In this document: piece after piece, positions 42,548-50,289 of the stretch
How the letters are laid out: each line of letters begins with the position of its first letter
Position numbering within the stretch: position 1 is the stretch's first letter
NCBI GenBank assembly: GCA_023379805.1
Contig: JAMCPI010000014.1
Location: 230,307-294,306, forward strand
Length of the DNA stretch: 64,000 bases
From: Nitrososphaerota archaeon
GTDB lineage: Archaea > Thermoproteota > Nitrososphaeria > Nitrososphaerales > JACPRH01
Reading direction: 5' to 3'
Translations under genes and position numbers: made by a program
The notes under the pieces: model-generated
What the model was told of the DNA's origin: nothing
The model's database searches: none
Seen by the model: the letters and a program-made list of their open reading frames with translations, nothing else

Positions 42548-43282
42548 ATGTGCAGAATGCTCGCTATGGTTAGTAAAAACCCGTTTTCAATACGTTTTCT
42601 ACAGGATTTTCGGTTGCTGGCCGACGAGGGTAAGGTCGTCAAGAGCGCTAGAAGCCGTGGTCACAAGGATGGGTGGGGTGTTGTGCACTTCGACGAGCAA
42701 CCAGTTTACCTTGGTCACAAATCGCTCTATGATGACGGCTCTGAAGCTAACGCAGCAGTATCTGCAGAATACGACAAGGTATGCGACACCGTGAGAGAGG
42801 AGCAGTTGAAAGGCATCCTCTTAGCGCATTTGAGGAAGGCCTCATCCGGCAGAAAGATTCTGGAGAACACCGCTCCATTCATTGACAAGGGATGGATATT
42901 TTCGCACAACGGAACAATCTACGGCCTCGGCTCTGAAGAGACGAGTGACAGCCGACGCCTATTCCAAATGCTCCTAGAAGAGATCGAGAAACATGGTGAC
43001 CCAGTTGAAGGCATAATATCCGTGGTGAAGCAAATCAGAGACAACTACAAGTACTCATCACTACTCTTCCTGCTATCAAACGGCAAACAACTATACGCCT
43101 ACCGAGACTACACACGAGGGACAGACTGGGACTACTACTCAATCAAATATGCAAAAGTCGACCCCTCAACACTCATCTTCTCACAGGAGGAAACCTGGAA
43201 ACTCGAATGGGAAGCCATACCGAACCGAAGACTCCTAGTAGCACACCGAAATCTGAAAAACGAGAAACCAATCAAAATCTAA
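42548..43282 (+). CDS. Class II glutamine amidotransferase domain protein
   Basis: About 244 aa. The start is chosen at the ATG 42548 because it puts the catalytic Cys at position 2 (MCRMLAMVSKNPFS), as the N-terminal nucleophile family requires; the frame is open 9 codons further. RGHKDGWGVVHF, LLAHLRKASSG and FSHNGTIYG are the glutaminase active-site motifs. No synthase domain follows, so it belongs with the stand-alone YafJ-like/GATase_4 proteins, whose acceptor is generally unknown. Confidence 0.88.
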   Translation: MCRMLAMVSKNPFSIRFLQDFRLLADEGKVVKSARSRGHKDGWGVVHFDEQPVYLGHKSLYDDGSEANAAVSAEYDKVCDTVREEQLKGILLAHLRKASSGRKILENTAPFIDKGWIFSHNGTIYGLGSEETSDSRRLFQMLLEEIEKHGDPVEGIISVVKQIRDNYKYSSLLFLLSNGKQLYAYRDYTRGTDWDYYSIKYAKVDPSTLIFSQEETWKLEWEAIPNRRLLVAHRNLKNEKPIKI

Positions 43283-43361
43283 GGAAAAACCCAGCAGCTA
43301 CAACGATAACCCCAACGGATCTCTTACAGCGCACAACGTGTTACAGATAGAAGAAGAGAGA

Positions 43362-43465
43362 TGCGGTGGCCGGGATTTGAACTCCCGGATTGGGTGACAC
43401 ACACCAATCTCCCGGGTTAGTAGCGTGGCAGGCTACTGTCCTGGACTAGGCTAGACGACCACCGC
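43362..43465 (-). tRNA. tRNA-Gly (anticodon GCC) with a T-arm intron
   Basis: The minus strand gives acceptor GCGGTGG / CCACCGC with discriminator A, D stem GTCT/GGAC, and anticodon stem GTAGC/GCTAC with loop CTGCCAC (anticodon GCC). The T arm is interrupted: after CCGGG a 29-base insert precedes TTCAAAT-CCCGG. Removing it yields a perfect T stem equal in layout to the other tRNA-Gly at 41536. CCA is not encoded. Confidence 0.93.
43382..43410 (-). other. 29-nt tRNA intron between positions 53 and 54, BHB motif
   Basis: On the minus strand the intron begins AGATTGG and ends CCGGGAG. A bulge-helix-bulge forms with central helix CCCG (exon) / CGGG (intron), 5' bulge GGA cut after GG, 3' bulge AGT cut after AG, and inner stem GATTGG/CCAATC. 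These cuts are exactly those that restore the T stem. Such non-canonical introns are removed by the archaeal splicing endonuclease with relaxed specificity. Confidence 0.85.
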
Positions 43466-43494
43466 AGTAACATCCGGGTTAATTATTGGCAAAT

Positions 43495-44241
43495 TTAACC
43501 TTTCAAGCTTACACGGCGAGACAGATCCACAGGTAACGTTGGGTCAAATAGTAGAATGGCTCCATCTAGGCGGAGTGCCATTTTAACAGCATACACCTCC
43601 ACGCCATACGCTGCGGCTTGAAGTAGACTGAAGGCTAGATCCGGATCTGCCTCCACGTCAGGTTTGAACGCTTCTGCATCTGGGTGAGCAGCCATGAAGG
43701 CTAGGATGCTTCTGTAGCCGCTCTGCCTTAGACTTTGGAGGAGCCGGATGTGTCGTCGGCCTCGTTCAGTGGGACAATCCGAGTACATCGTGTAGTACCC
43801 GGTGAAGTGAACCGCAGATTTTGACTCCAAGAACCCTTGTTCACCTGTTGCGCTGCGTAGCCTGTAGTCGAGGCGGGAGTTCCCGATTGTGATTTCGCGC
43901 CGCTCTATCTGCCAGCGGTTCAGCCATGGTATTAGTCCGCGAGCCGCCGCTGTTTCAAATGCTCTGCACTGGGTTGCTGGATCGATCAGCTCTGCCTCCT
44001 TTGATTCTTCAGCGTTGCCTCCGATTAGGAGGTAGCGGGTTTTTCCTGTTTTGCCACGTGGTATGCAGAGTGCGGCTGCCCCCGGGTAGAGAGTTTCGTG
44101 GAGGCGACCGGTGTTGCGTATGAGGGCCGGTTCTTCTCGACCGTCCTCCAACTGTACTGTGATGATAAAGCGGTTTAGCCGTTTGATGATGCGGCACGGA
44201 ACAGGTTTCGGGAGTGTGATAAGTGAGATAGGCTTCTTCAT
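43495..44241 (-). CDS. sfsA: SfsA-family nuclease-like protein
   Basis: This 248-aa protein reads KRLNRFIITVQLEDGREEPA, HETLYPGAAALCIPR, SRLDYRLRSATGEQGFLESK and CPTERGRRHIRLLQSL, in the order of the SfsA family. SfsA proteins have an OB-like N-terminal part and a PD-(D/E)XK-like core and have been described as DNA-binding and nuclease proteins. The acidic/lysine pair in D...ESK is consistent with that core. The gene follows moeA on the same strand after 27 bases. Confidence 0.85.
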   Translation of the reverse strand: MKKPISLITLPKPVPCRIIKRLNRFIITVQLEDGREEPALIRNTGRLHETLYPGAAALCIPRGKTGKTRYLLIGGNAEESKEAELIDPATQCRAFETAAARGLIPWLNRWQIERREITIGNSRLDYRLRSATGEQGFLESKSAVHFTGYYTMYSDCPTERGRRHIRLLQSLRQSGYRSILAFMAAHPDAEAFKPDVEADPDLAFSLLQAAAYGVEVYAVKMALRLDGAILLFDPTLPVDLSRRVSLKG

Positions 44242-44268
44242 CGTCGTCTGTCTGTCTGTCTTTCCCAG

Positions 44269-45606
44269 TTACTGTTCTGTTGCTGCGCTGTTCCGGTAGG
44301 TGTGGAGAAGATTGACTGTCACATGTTCTCCTTGATGAACTGATGTTGGGAGTGGAGGGAGGAGGATGAAGCCGTCTGCGTCTACAATTGGTTTAATCAG
44401 CGAGGCTTCACCTAGCTTCGAGATAGGTTTAGCAGCAGTCACATCGCCGTGATTAATCAGCTTGACGAAGAGGAGTTTTCGGAACGGGTTGCGTGGAAGA
44501 CGAATGTCTTCGCTGAGCGGAACCCATATCTGGAGATGCTCCGTTTTAGAGTCGAGACCCTGAAGTCGACGTATAGCAGGCAGGGCTATGAGGAGATAGG
44601 CAGCAATAGTTGACTGCATCAACCCCGGCAGCATCACAATCGGTTTCCCATCCACGACGCCGAGACCTGAGACCCGCCCAGGCACCACGTCGACACCGTG
44701 GAGGAGCAGTCCAGGCTTACCTGACCGGTCCACCGCGTTAGCCACGAAATCCTTGACGCCTCTAGAGGTGCCGCCGATAGTGAATACGGCGTCCGCCAGA
44801 GATAATCCTTGACGAATCTTGTGTTCAATCGAGGCTTCGTCATCAGGTGCGACGCCGAGCTGCACTGGAATGCAGCCGGATTCTGCGACTAGCTGCATTA
44901 CTGCAGCGCTGATACCGTTGTATTTCCTGGTAGATGTAACCTCTTCAACTATATCGGTCAGCTCATCTCCAATTGAGAGAATTGCAACATGCGGCTGCTT
45001 CACAGTTTTAATACGCCAAGCTCTCACGGCGGCTAGAAGCGCAAGATCTTCAGGTCGAACTCGGTGGCCTCGGTGAAGAACCGGCTGACCCCTCTTTACG
45101 TCGCGTCCCGCGCGAGTCACGTGCTCTCCTGGGAAAATTGGGTGGGTCAGAATAATCGAGACGCCTTCCACTAAGACTGTGGCCTCTTCAATCTTCACAA
45201 CCGCGTTTGCGCCTTCAGGTAGAACTGCGCCGGTGGGTATGTAGGCTATTTCGCTGCGGTTTAGCTTGAAACTCGGGATATGTTCAAGCTCAACCTTACC
45301 GATTATCTTGAAGATGAGCGGGTTATCTCCGCTAGATGCGGCGGTATCTTCAGCCCTAACGGCGTAACCGTCGACTAGAGAAGTAGTGTACGGGGGAAGA
45401 TCCGTAGTTGAAACAATATCTTCAGCCAATATCAATCCTGAGAGGGTGGTAAGCGGAACCTCCTCCTCTGCAGAGGTGACCTCTTTAACCTCGCGACGAA
45501 TTGCTGCAGCGTACTCCTCTAAAGTAGCATACCTTATTTCTGAACTAGGCATCAGACTAACCTGCGGTACACAGGGAATAATTTCGTCGCGTTTATAAGC
45601 ACACAT
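44269..45606 (-). CDS. moeA: Molybdopterin molybdenumtransferase MoeA
   Basis: 445 aa from 45606; the Met at 45552 (MPSSEIRYATLEEYAAAIRR) is the more family-like start. Motifs are TDLPPYTTSLVDGYAVRAED, YIPTGAVLPEGANAVVKIEE, VAILSIGDELTDI and TIGGTSRGVKDFV. It inserts molybdate or tungstate into adenylated molybdopterin, so it serves the aldehyde oxidoreductase encoded at 38.5 kb. The C-terminal domain IV (VPLSEDIRLPRNPFRKLLF) is present. No PBP-like fusion is seen. Confidence 0.95.
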   Translation of the reverse strand: MCAYKRDEIIPCVPQVSLMPSSEIRYATLEEYAAAIRREVKEVTSAEEEVPLTTLSGLILAEDIVSTTDLPPYTTSLVDGYAVRAEDTAASSGDNPLIFKIIGKVELEHIPSFKLNRSEIAYIPTGAVLPEGANAVVKIEEATVLVEGVSIILTHPIFPGEHVTRAGRDVKRGQPVLHRGHRVRPEDLALLAAVRAWRIKTVKQPHVAILSIGDELTDIVEEVTSTRKYNGISAAVMQLVAESGCIPVQLGVAPDDEASIEHKIRQGLSLADAVFTIGGTSRGVKDFVANAVDRSGKPGLLLHGVDVVPGRVSGLGVVDGKPIVMLPGLMQSTIAAYLLIALPAIRRLQGLDSKTEHLQIWVPLSEDIRLPRNPFRKLLFVKLINHGDVTAAKPISKLGEASLIKPIVDADGFILLPPLPTSVHQGEHVTVNLLHTYRNSAATEQ

Positions 45607-45654
45607 ATCTTCTTTATTCCACAGGTACCTTTCCTAGAGAGTGGGAGAAGCAGG

Positions 45655-46755
45655 CTAGGAGAAGAAGAGGCGGCGGCCTAGTGTAAAACGCTTGTTTCGG
45701 CTATGCTCGTCGCCGCGCTGAACCTCGAATGGATACGTTATAGGTATCCAATTGGGGATTGGGCAACTATCCTTTAGCCTAGGTACAAGTATCAGCCGAG
45801 TAAGTCCTTTCTTCGTCTCATCGATTCTCAGATGAATAGTTCCATCTACTGTCTCTTGAGCCAGAGCGGTTACTGATGGTGAGAACGCTATTGGGTTGTA
45901 GGTGACTAGCAGCGAAACATGCGAGACCCGCATCTTTGCCACCAGATTTCTCAGGAACACCAAAGTCCTGCCGCTGCTGCTCTCATCAAGGAGAATTGTG
46001 ATGCTCTCAAAAACAGTGTAGCGTCTTTTCCCCTTTAGCTCTTCAATCGCCTTTGAGATGTTAATACTGATGTCGGAGAGCTCCAGAGAAGTAGTATAAT
46101 GCTCCCTACTCTCCACACCTGCACGGACAGAGTAACCATCGACGAAGATGAGCTTCTTACTCTTCTCAAAGGGCGCTGAGTCGAAACCCATCAACATCAT
46201 CTGATTCCGAACATTCTCAGGCGTATTATCAAGACATAGGAACAGCACACCGTCTCCACTCTCCAACCGTTTAATGACCAATCTACGCACCAAAGTGCTC
46301 TTACCGCTACCAGTCACCCCCATGACGATAACAGAAGCAGGGTAGGGAAGCTCTCCTCCAACAGCCCGATCGAGCTCAGGAACACCTGTGCTGTTGACTT
46401 CATCGATTCTCTTTTCCTCAAACTTGATCTGCTGAGCTTTACCGTTAGAGACCATTCGGACGGAGGATGTGAACTGCAGGAACCCGCCTGCATCAGTCAC
46501 CCCGATTAGAAGGAGAGGTGGAAGAGCATAGGCTGAGAAGGTTGAGCCAAGCGGAACAACATTTCTATCGATCCAGTAAATGAACAGATAACCAGCGACG
46601 CCAATGGAGTTGAAGAGGAAAGACCATTTGTAAGATTTCACTACACTGTCTGACCCTTCAACACGGCGGCCAAACAGCACAATCACGCTGAAAAGGATAA
46701 CACTGCCAATTATAACCGAAAGATCCTGCAGCACACCAATAAGGTCTAACTGCAC
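45655..46755 (-). CDS. Membrane-tethered KaiC/RecA-like ATPase
   Basis: This 366-aa protein has three hydrophobic helices in residues 10-95 (LSVIIGSVILFSVIVLF, SFLFNSIGVAGYLFIYWI, YALPPLLLIGVTDAGG), then an ATPase domain. Its start STGVPELDRAVGGELPYPAS and Walker A VMGVTGSGKSTL (about residues 144-155) are like KaiC. GDGVLFLCLDNTPENVR and, later, a Walker B-like SITILLDESSSGRT follow. Membrane anchoring of a KaiC domain suggests signalling or secretion or motility control at the membrane, but no partner genes are adjacent. The function is open. Confidence 0.75.
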   Translation of the reverse strand: MQLDLIGVLQDLSVIIGSVILFSVIVLFGRRVEGSDSVVKSYKWSFLFNSIGVAGYLFIYWIDRNVVPLGSTFSAYALPPLLLIGVTDAGGFLQFTSSVRMVSNGKAQQIKFEEKRIDEVNSTGVPELDRAVGGELPYPASVIVMGVTGSGKSTLVRRLVIKRLESGDGVLFLCLDNTPENVRNQMMLMGFDSAPFEKSKKLIFVDGYSVRAGVESREHYTTSLELSDISINISKAIEELKGKRRYTVFESITILLDESSSGRTLVFLRNLVAKMRVSHVSLLVTYNPIAFSPSVTALAQETVDGTIHLRIDETKKGLTRLILVPRLKDSCPIPNWIPITYPFEVQRGDEHSRNKRFTLGRRLFFS

Positions 46756-46893
46756 AGGGCACCCACTCCTAAAAAGAAAAGAATCATTATCCCATATAAG
46801 CGTCAGCAGGGCATCAAAAACAATATATCTAGGAGACTACAGAAAAAGTCCAATTTCACCTAGCCGCCGCTTGTTTGATACGAAACTCTTGAT

Positions 46894-48180
46894 TTAATCG
46901 GTTTTAAGGAGATTTTTAACCTGTTCCTCAATATCTTTCAGGTCAATCTTCGACTCTACTCCACTCCGCATATCTCGAAGCGTCACCTGACGCCCCGCGT
47001 AATCTCTAGGTCCAACCAGCACAAAGACCGCCGCAGATTTCGAGGCTGACTCAAGCTGCTTCCTGAGACCTCGACCTGAAAGCTCAAGATCGGTAGGTAA
47101 ACCGCTCCGTCGCAGCCTCGACGCAATCTCAGAGGCTGGCCCCATCATCTCCTCACCCACGTAGCCGACGTAGACCCGGTTATCCGCAGCCGCTCCTGCA
47201 CCTGTTTTCGACAGGGCTAGGACTGTCCGTTCAACTCCTCCAGCGACCCCTGTTGCACCCAAGTCTTCTCGTCCAAAGATCTTCGGCAGAATATCGTAGC
47301 GGCCTCCCCCTGCGAGCGCACCTAGACTCGGGTTCTTCCGCTCAAAAACCTCGAATACAACACCCGTATAGTAGTCTAAGCCTCTTACAATACCTAGGTT
47401 CAACTTTATGTTCGGGATCTGTCGAGCCCTAAGTAGATCCGTCAGCCTGCTGAGATCACCTATCTTCTCCAGCCTCTCTTCACTCAGCCGCTTCAGGACA
47501 GTCTCCGGTTCACCCTTCAACTGGCCGAACTCGATAAGCCGGTTCAGCGACTCCCTATCCACACCCATCTTGCCGTATTCCTCCAACACCTCCTCGACAC
47601 TCTTCTTCGCAAGCTTATCGACCGCCCTCAGCAGAGCCAGAACCCGCTCCTCATCCTGCACACCGATTCTGCTGCGAATAAACTCCTCAGTAACTCCGCG
47701 GTCACCGATCTCAATCGAGACCTCCTTCAAACCCAGCCGATCAAACAACGCCGACGCGAACGCGATAACCTCAGCATCCGCCTCGACGCTCTTCGGCCCG
47801 AATATCTCAGCATCCCACTGGTAGAACCAACGATACCGGCCGTACTGCGGCTCATCATACCGCCACATCCCTGAAAAGGCGCCGATCTTAATCGGAGACG
47901 GAAGACCACGGTTTGAAACCACATACCTTGTCAAACCTACGGTCAAATCGAAGCGGAGACCAACATCCCTACCCGCCTTATCCTGAAAATAGTAGACCTC
48001 ATTCCGAACCCCAGGGCCGCTCTTAGCCTCCAAGGTTTGAATCAACTCAATAGGAGAAGGCTCCATCAGTCGAAAACCGAATAGCCGCGCAACTTCGATG
48101 AACGAGTCTCGAACACGTTCAAGCGCCTCATAGTCCTCCGGCTGCAGATCACGCATGCCGCGAGGCAGAGAAAGATCCAT
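46894..48180 (-). CDS. hisS: Histidyl-tRNA synthetase
   Basis: About 428 aa from the ATG at 48180 (MDLSLPRGMRDLQPEDYEAL). Class II motifs: motif 1 region RDSFIEVARLFGFRLMEPSP, motif 2 GAFSGMWRYDEPQYGRYRWF, HisA signature IVRGLDYYTGVVFEVF and motif 3 GGGRYDILPKIFGREDLGATG. The anticodon-binding domain follows. It charges tRNA-His. It lies upstream of the KaiC-like gene on the same strand but with a gap of 138 bases, so it is probably separate. Confidence 0.96.
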   Translation of the reverse strand: MDLSLPRGMRDLQPEDYEALERVRDSFIEVARLFGFRLMEPSPIELIQTLEAKSGPGVRNEVYYFQDKAGRDVGLRFDLTVGLTRYVVSNRGLPSPIKIGAFSGMWRYDEPQYGRYRWFYQWDAEIFGPKSVEADAEVIAFASALFDRLGLKEVSIEIGDRGVTEEFIRSRIGVQDEERVLALLRAVDKLAKKSVEEVLEEYGKMGVDRESLNRLIEFGQLKGEPETVLKRLSEERLEKIGDLSRLTDLLRARQIPNIKLNLGIVRGLDYYTGVVFEVFERKNPSLGALAGGGRYDILPKIFGREDLGATGVAGGVERTVLALSKTGAGAAADNRVYVGYVGEEMMGPASEIASRLRRSGLPTDLELSGRGLRKQLESASKSAAVFVLVGPRDYAGRQVTLRDMRSGVESKIDLKDIEEQVKNLLKTD

Positions 48181-48243
48181 CAAAATCACCGGTCAACCAA
48201 AATCGACATATTCGCGATGCCCTCGGAGCCTCATCTAGGCTGC

Positions 48244-49233
48244 TCACTTAGGTTTGAGGCCGGCCTCCTTGCCGATGCGGCCTAGCTCCGCGAGAAGAGC
48301 GGTGAGCTGAATCTCAGGGTGAGCACCAACTATTAAGCGGTAGTCGTACTTCGCCATCGCTTCAGAGGCTTCACCGAGATTCGGCAGGTTAAGATCAACC
48401 AGCGCCTCATTAGCGTACTTGAGAAAGTCCCTGTCCGATAAGCCGTAGACACGTGTGAGCTCTATCAGCTTGGAGCGAGCCCCTTTGAAGTCACCTGCTA
48501 AAGCCAGCTTCACAACCTCCTCCACCTTGGCTTTGCCTGAGATGCCTGAGGTTTTCTCAACGTTGCTTTCGTTGACTTCACCGAGTATCGAGGCTGATTC
48601 AAGAATGTTGATCGCTTGCCGCAGATCCCCCTCACTTACCTGGTAGATTGTTCTCAAAGCATTCTCCTCGAACTTCACTTCCTCCTTCTCGCAGATTATC
48701 TTCAGATACCCTACGACATCATCCTCGGCGAGTCGGCTGAACCTGAAGATGGCGCAGCGGCTCTGAATAGGCTCGATAATCCTAGATGAGTAGTTGCAGA
48801 TCAGTATGAATCGGGTGCCTTTAGAATAGGTCTCCATAATCCGTCTCAACGCAGTTTGAGCATCATTTGTCATCTCGTCCGCTTCATCTAATATGATGAT
48901 TCTGAACGGAATGTCAACACGCCTATCCGCGTATCGGGCAAAGGTCTTCACACGATCACGTACAGTGTTGATTCCCCTTTCATCTGAGGCGTTGAGCTCC
49001 AACGTAAAGTCCCGCCAGTAATTACCCATAATTGTGCGGGCGATGCAGAGAGCTGTAGTAGTTTTACCTGTGCCAGGTGGACCAGCGAAGAGCAGGTGCG
49101 GCATGTCGCCCGGCGACTTCAACATCGACCTTAATCGGTCAACCACCGCCCTCTGATTCACAACATCATCAATTTTTAATGGGCGATACTTCTCAGTCCA
49201 CATCATAGACTCATACGTTTCTTCTTCGGACAT
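48244..49233 (-). CDS. rfcS: Replication factor C small subunit
   Basis: This 329-aa clamp-loader ATPase has WTEKYRPLKIDDVVNQ, Walker A LLFAGPPGTGKTT (about residues 47-59), Walker B IILDEADEM, sensor 1 ILICNYSSRII and the arginine finger SRC in EPIQSRCAIFRFSRL. It forms the RFC pentamer with the large subunit and loads PCNA on DNA. The RFC large subunit, usually adjacent, is not seen here. It lies divergent from gins-mcm-hel308, so the segment is a replication island. Confidence 0.97.
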   Translation of the reverse strand: MSEEETYESMMWTEKYRPLKIDDVVNQRAVVDRLRSMLKSPGDMPHLLFAGPPGTGKTTTALCIARTIMGNYWRDFTLELNASDERGINTVRDRVKTFARYADRRVDIPFRIIILDEADEMTNDAQTALRRIMETYSKGTRFILICNYSSRIIEPIQSRCAIFRFSRLAEDDVVGYLKIICEKEEVKFEENALRTIYQVSEGDLRQAINILESASILGEVNESNVEKTSGISGKAKVEEVVKLALAGDFKGARSKLIELTRVYGLSDRDFLKYANEALVDLNLPNLGEASEAMAKYDYRLIVGAHPEIQLTALLAELGRIGKEAGLKPK

Positions 49234-49393
49234 AGCTACCTTGCGCCTCCGCCTTACAGCCGGGTTGAAGCGATCGCATTATTATATTTAAAGGGACTGT
49301 GGATGAAACAATAGATTCTCCACTGCATAAGTCAGAAAAAGAAAGGATGAGCTGGACAAAGCCGCTTTGCTCACTTTCACGAAGAACAGCTAT

Positions 49394-49636
49394 CTAAGAT
49401 CCCTTTACGACTACTGTCCCTGTCATCCAAGGATTGACATCGCATCAGTATTGATGGGTTCCTGGAACATTGAACGTGTATATTTAGGTCTCACCGGGTT
49501 CCATTTTGCCTGAGTCGAATGATGACACACCTGCCGGAACATCGGTGGAGGTAACTGTGCGGTTCGCACTATCCGCATTAACCCACTTCACGCTATCATT
49601 AACCCCTAACACGGAAGAGGTTAAACCGATCTCGCA
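49394..49636 (-). pseudogene. Dead cupredoxin (plastocyanin/azurin-like) gene
   Basis: One frame on the minus strand reads SVLGVNDSVKWVNADSANRT, then TSTDVPAGVSSFDSGKMEPG, a stop (TAA 49484-49486), IYTFNVPGTHQY, a second stop (TGA 49445-49447), CDVNPWMTGTVVVKG and a final TAG. This is the C-terminal cupredoxin domain of a blue copper protein. The copper histidines are also gone: the H of ...HTV is R, and CxxH is CDVN. Cys and Met remain. The N-terminus is lost beyond an upstream in-frame stop. The rest of the rfcS-gins gap (49234-49719) has nothing else I can call. Confidence 0.8.
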
Positions 49637-49719
49637 AAGAAATCAGCAACGATCGTTTAGCAAGACAAATAAGACAGAGCGGTGAAACGGGACTGAAAAG
49701 GAAGGGAGAGGGAGAAAGG

Positions 49720-50289
49720 ATGCAGCGCCAGTCAAGCGAGATGCAGACGTTTGTCAAAGATAGAGAGATTGAGCATCTGCTCAGCCCCGTCAAGATCCTG
49801 GTTAAGCAGAACCTCCCCAAGATTTCAACGGCCTCTATTCAGATTGAGGAGACTAAGGAAGGAGACCTGATAGAGGTGCCTCGCTGGGTTGCTGAGGTGT
49901 TCGCGGATCTAGGGTTTGCCCAGATACAGGAGGAGGTGTTCGAGGTTGAAATGCTGAAAACCCTCAGCAGAGAGCGAATTCAGGGACCGAACCAGCTATC
50001 CACAATTACGGGCGACTTCTACCTGAGGCTTAGAAGATATCTTGACGCTTTGAAAGAAGGATCATACCCGAAGGGTGCTTCGAAGCAAAGTTATGAAGAA
50101 GCGCATATGAAGGCAATAGACCTGATTACTATGCGGACGGTGAAGCTTCTGCCGTTGACTGTAGGTGACTCGGCTTCAGATCTTGTGCAGAAGGTGACGC
50201 CGGAGGAGATGCAGCTCTACAACATAGTGAGAAAAGTCGTTCAGCAGTGGAAGCAGACCATCCTCGAAGGAGTCGAGGATGAAGAATGA
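49720..50289 (+). CDS. GINS complex subunit
   Basis: This 189-aa protein contains EGDLIEVPRWVAEVFADLGF, the conserved strand and helix of GINS family members, between helical segments (QTFVKDREIEHLLSP; DFYLRLRRYLDALKEG). GINS binds MCM and activates the replicative helicase. Whether it is Gins51 or Gins23 type cannot be settled by eye. Its stop overlaps the start of mcm by four bases (ATGA), so the two are co-translated, as in many archaea. The start is the ATG at 49720 after GGGAGAAAGG. Confidence 0.8.
   Translation: MQRQSSEMQTFVKDREIEHLLSPVKILVKQNLPKISTASIQIEETKEGDLIEVPRWVAEVFADLGFAQIQEEVFEVEMLKTLSRERIQGPNQLSTITGDFYLRLRRYLDALKEGSYPKGASKQSYEEAHMKAIDLITMRTVKLLPLTVGDSASDLVQKVTPEEMQLYNIVRKVVQQWKQTILEGVEDEE

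Noticed and set aside
44244..44264. Short TGTC tandem run before sfsA
   Set aside because: Only about four units; too small to be a meaningful repeat.
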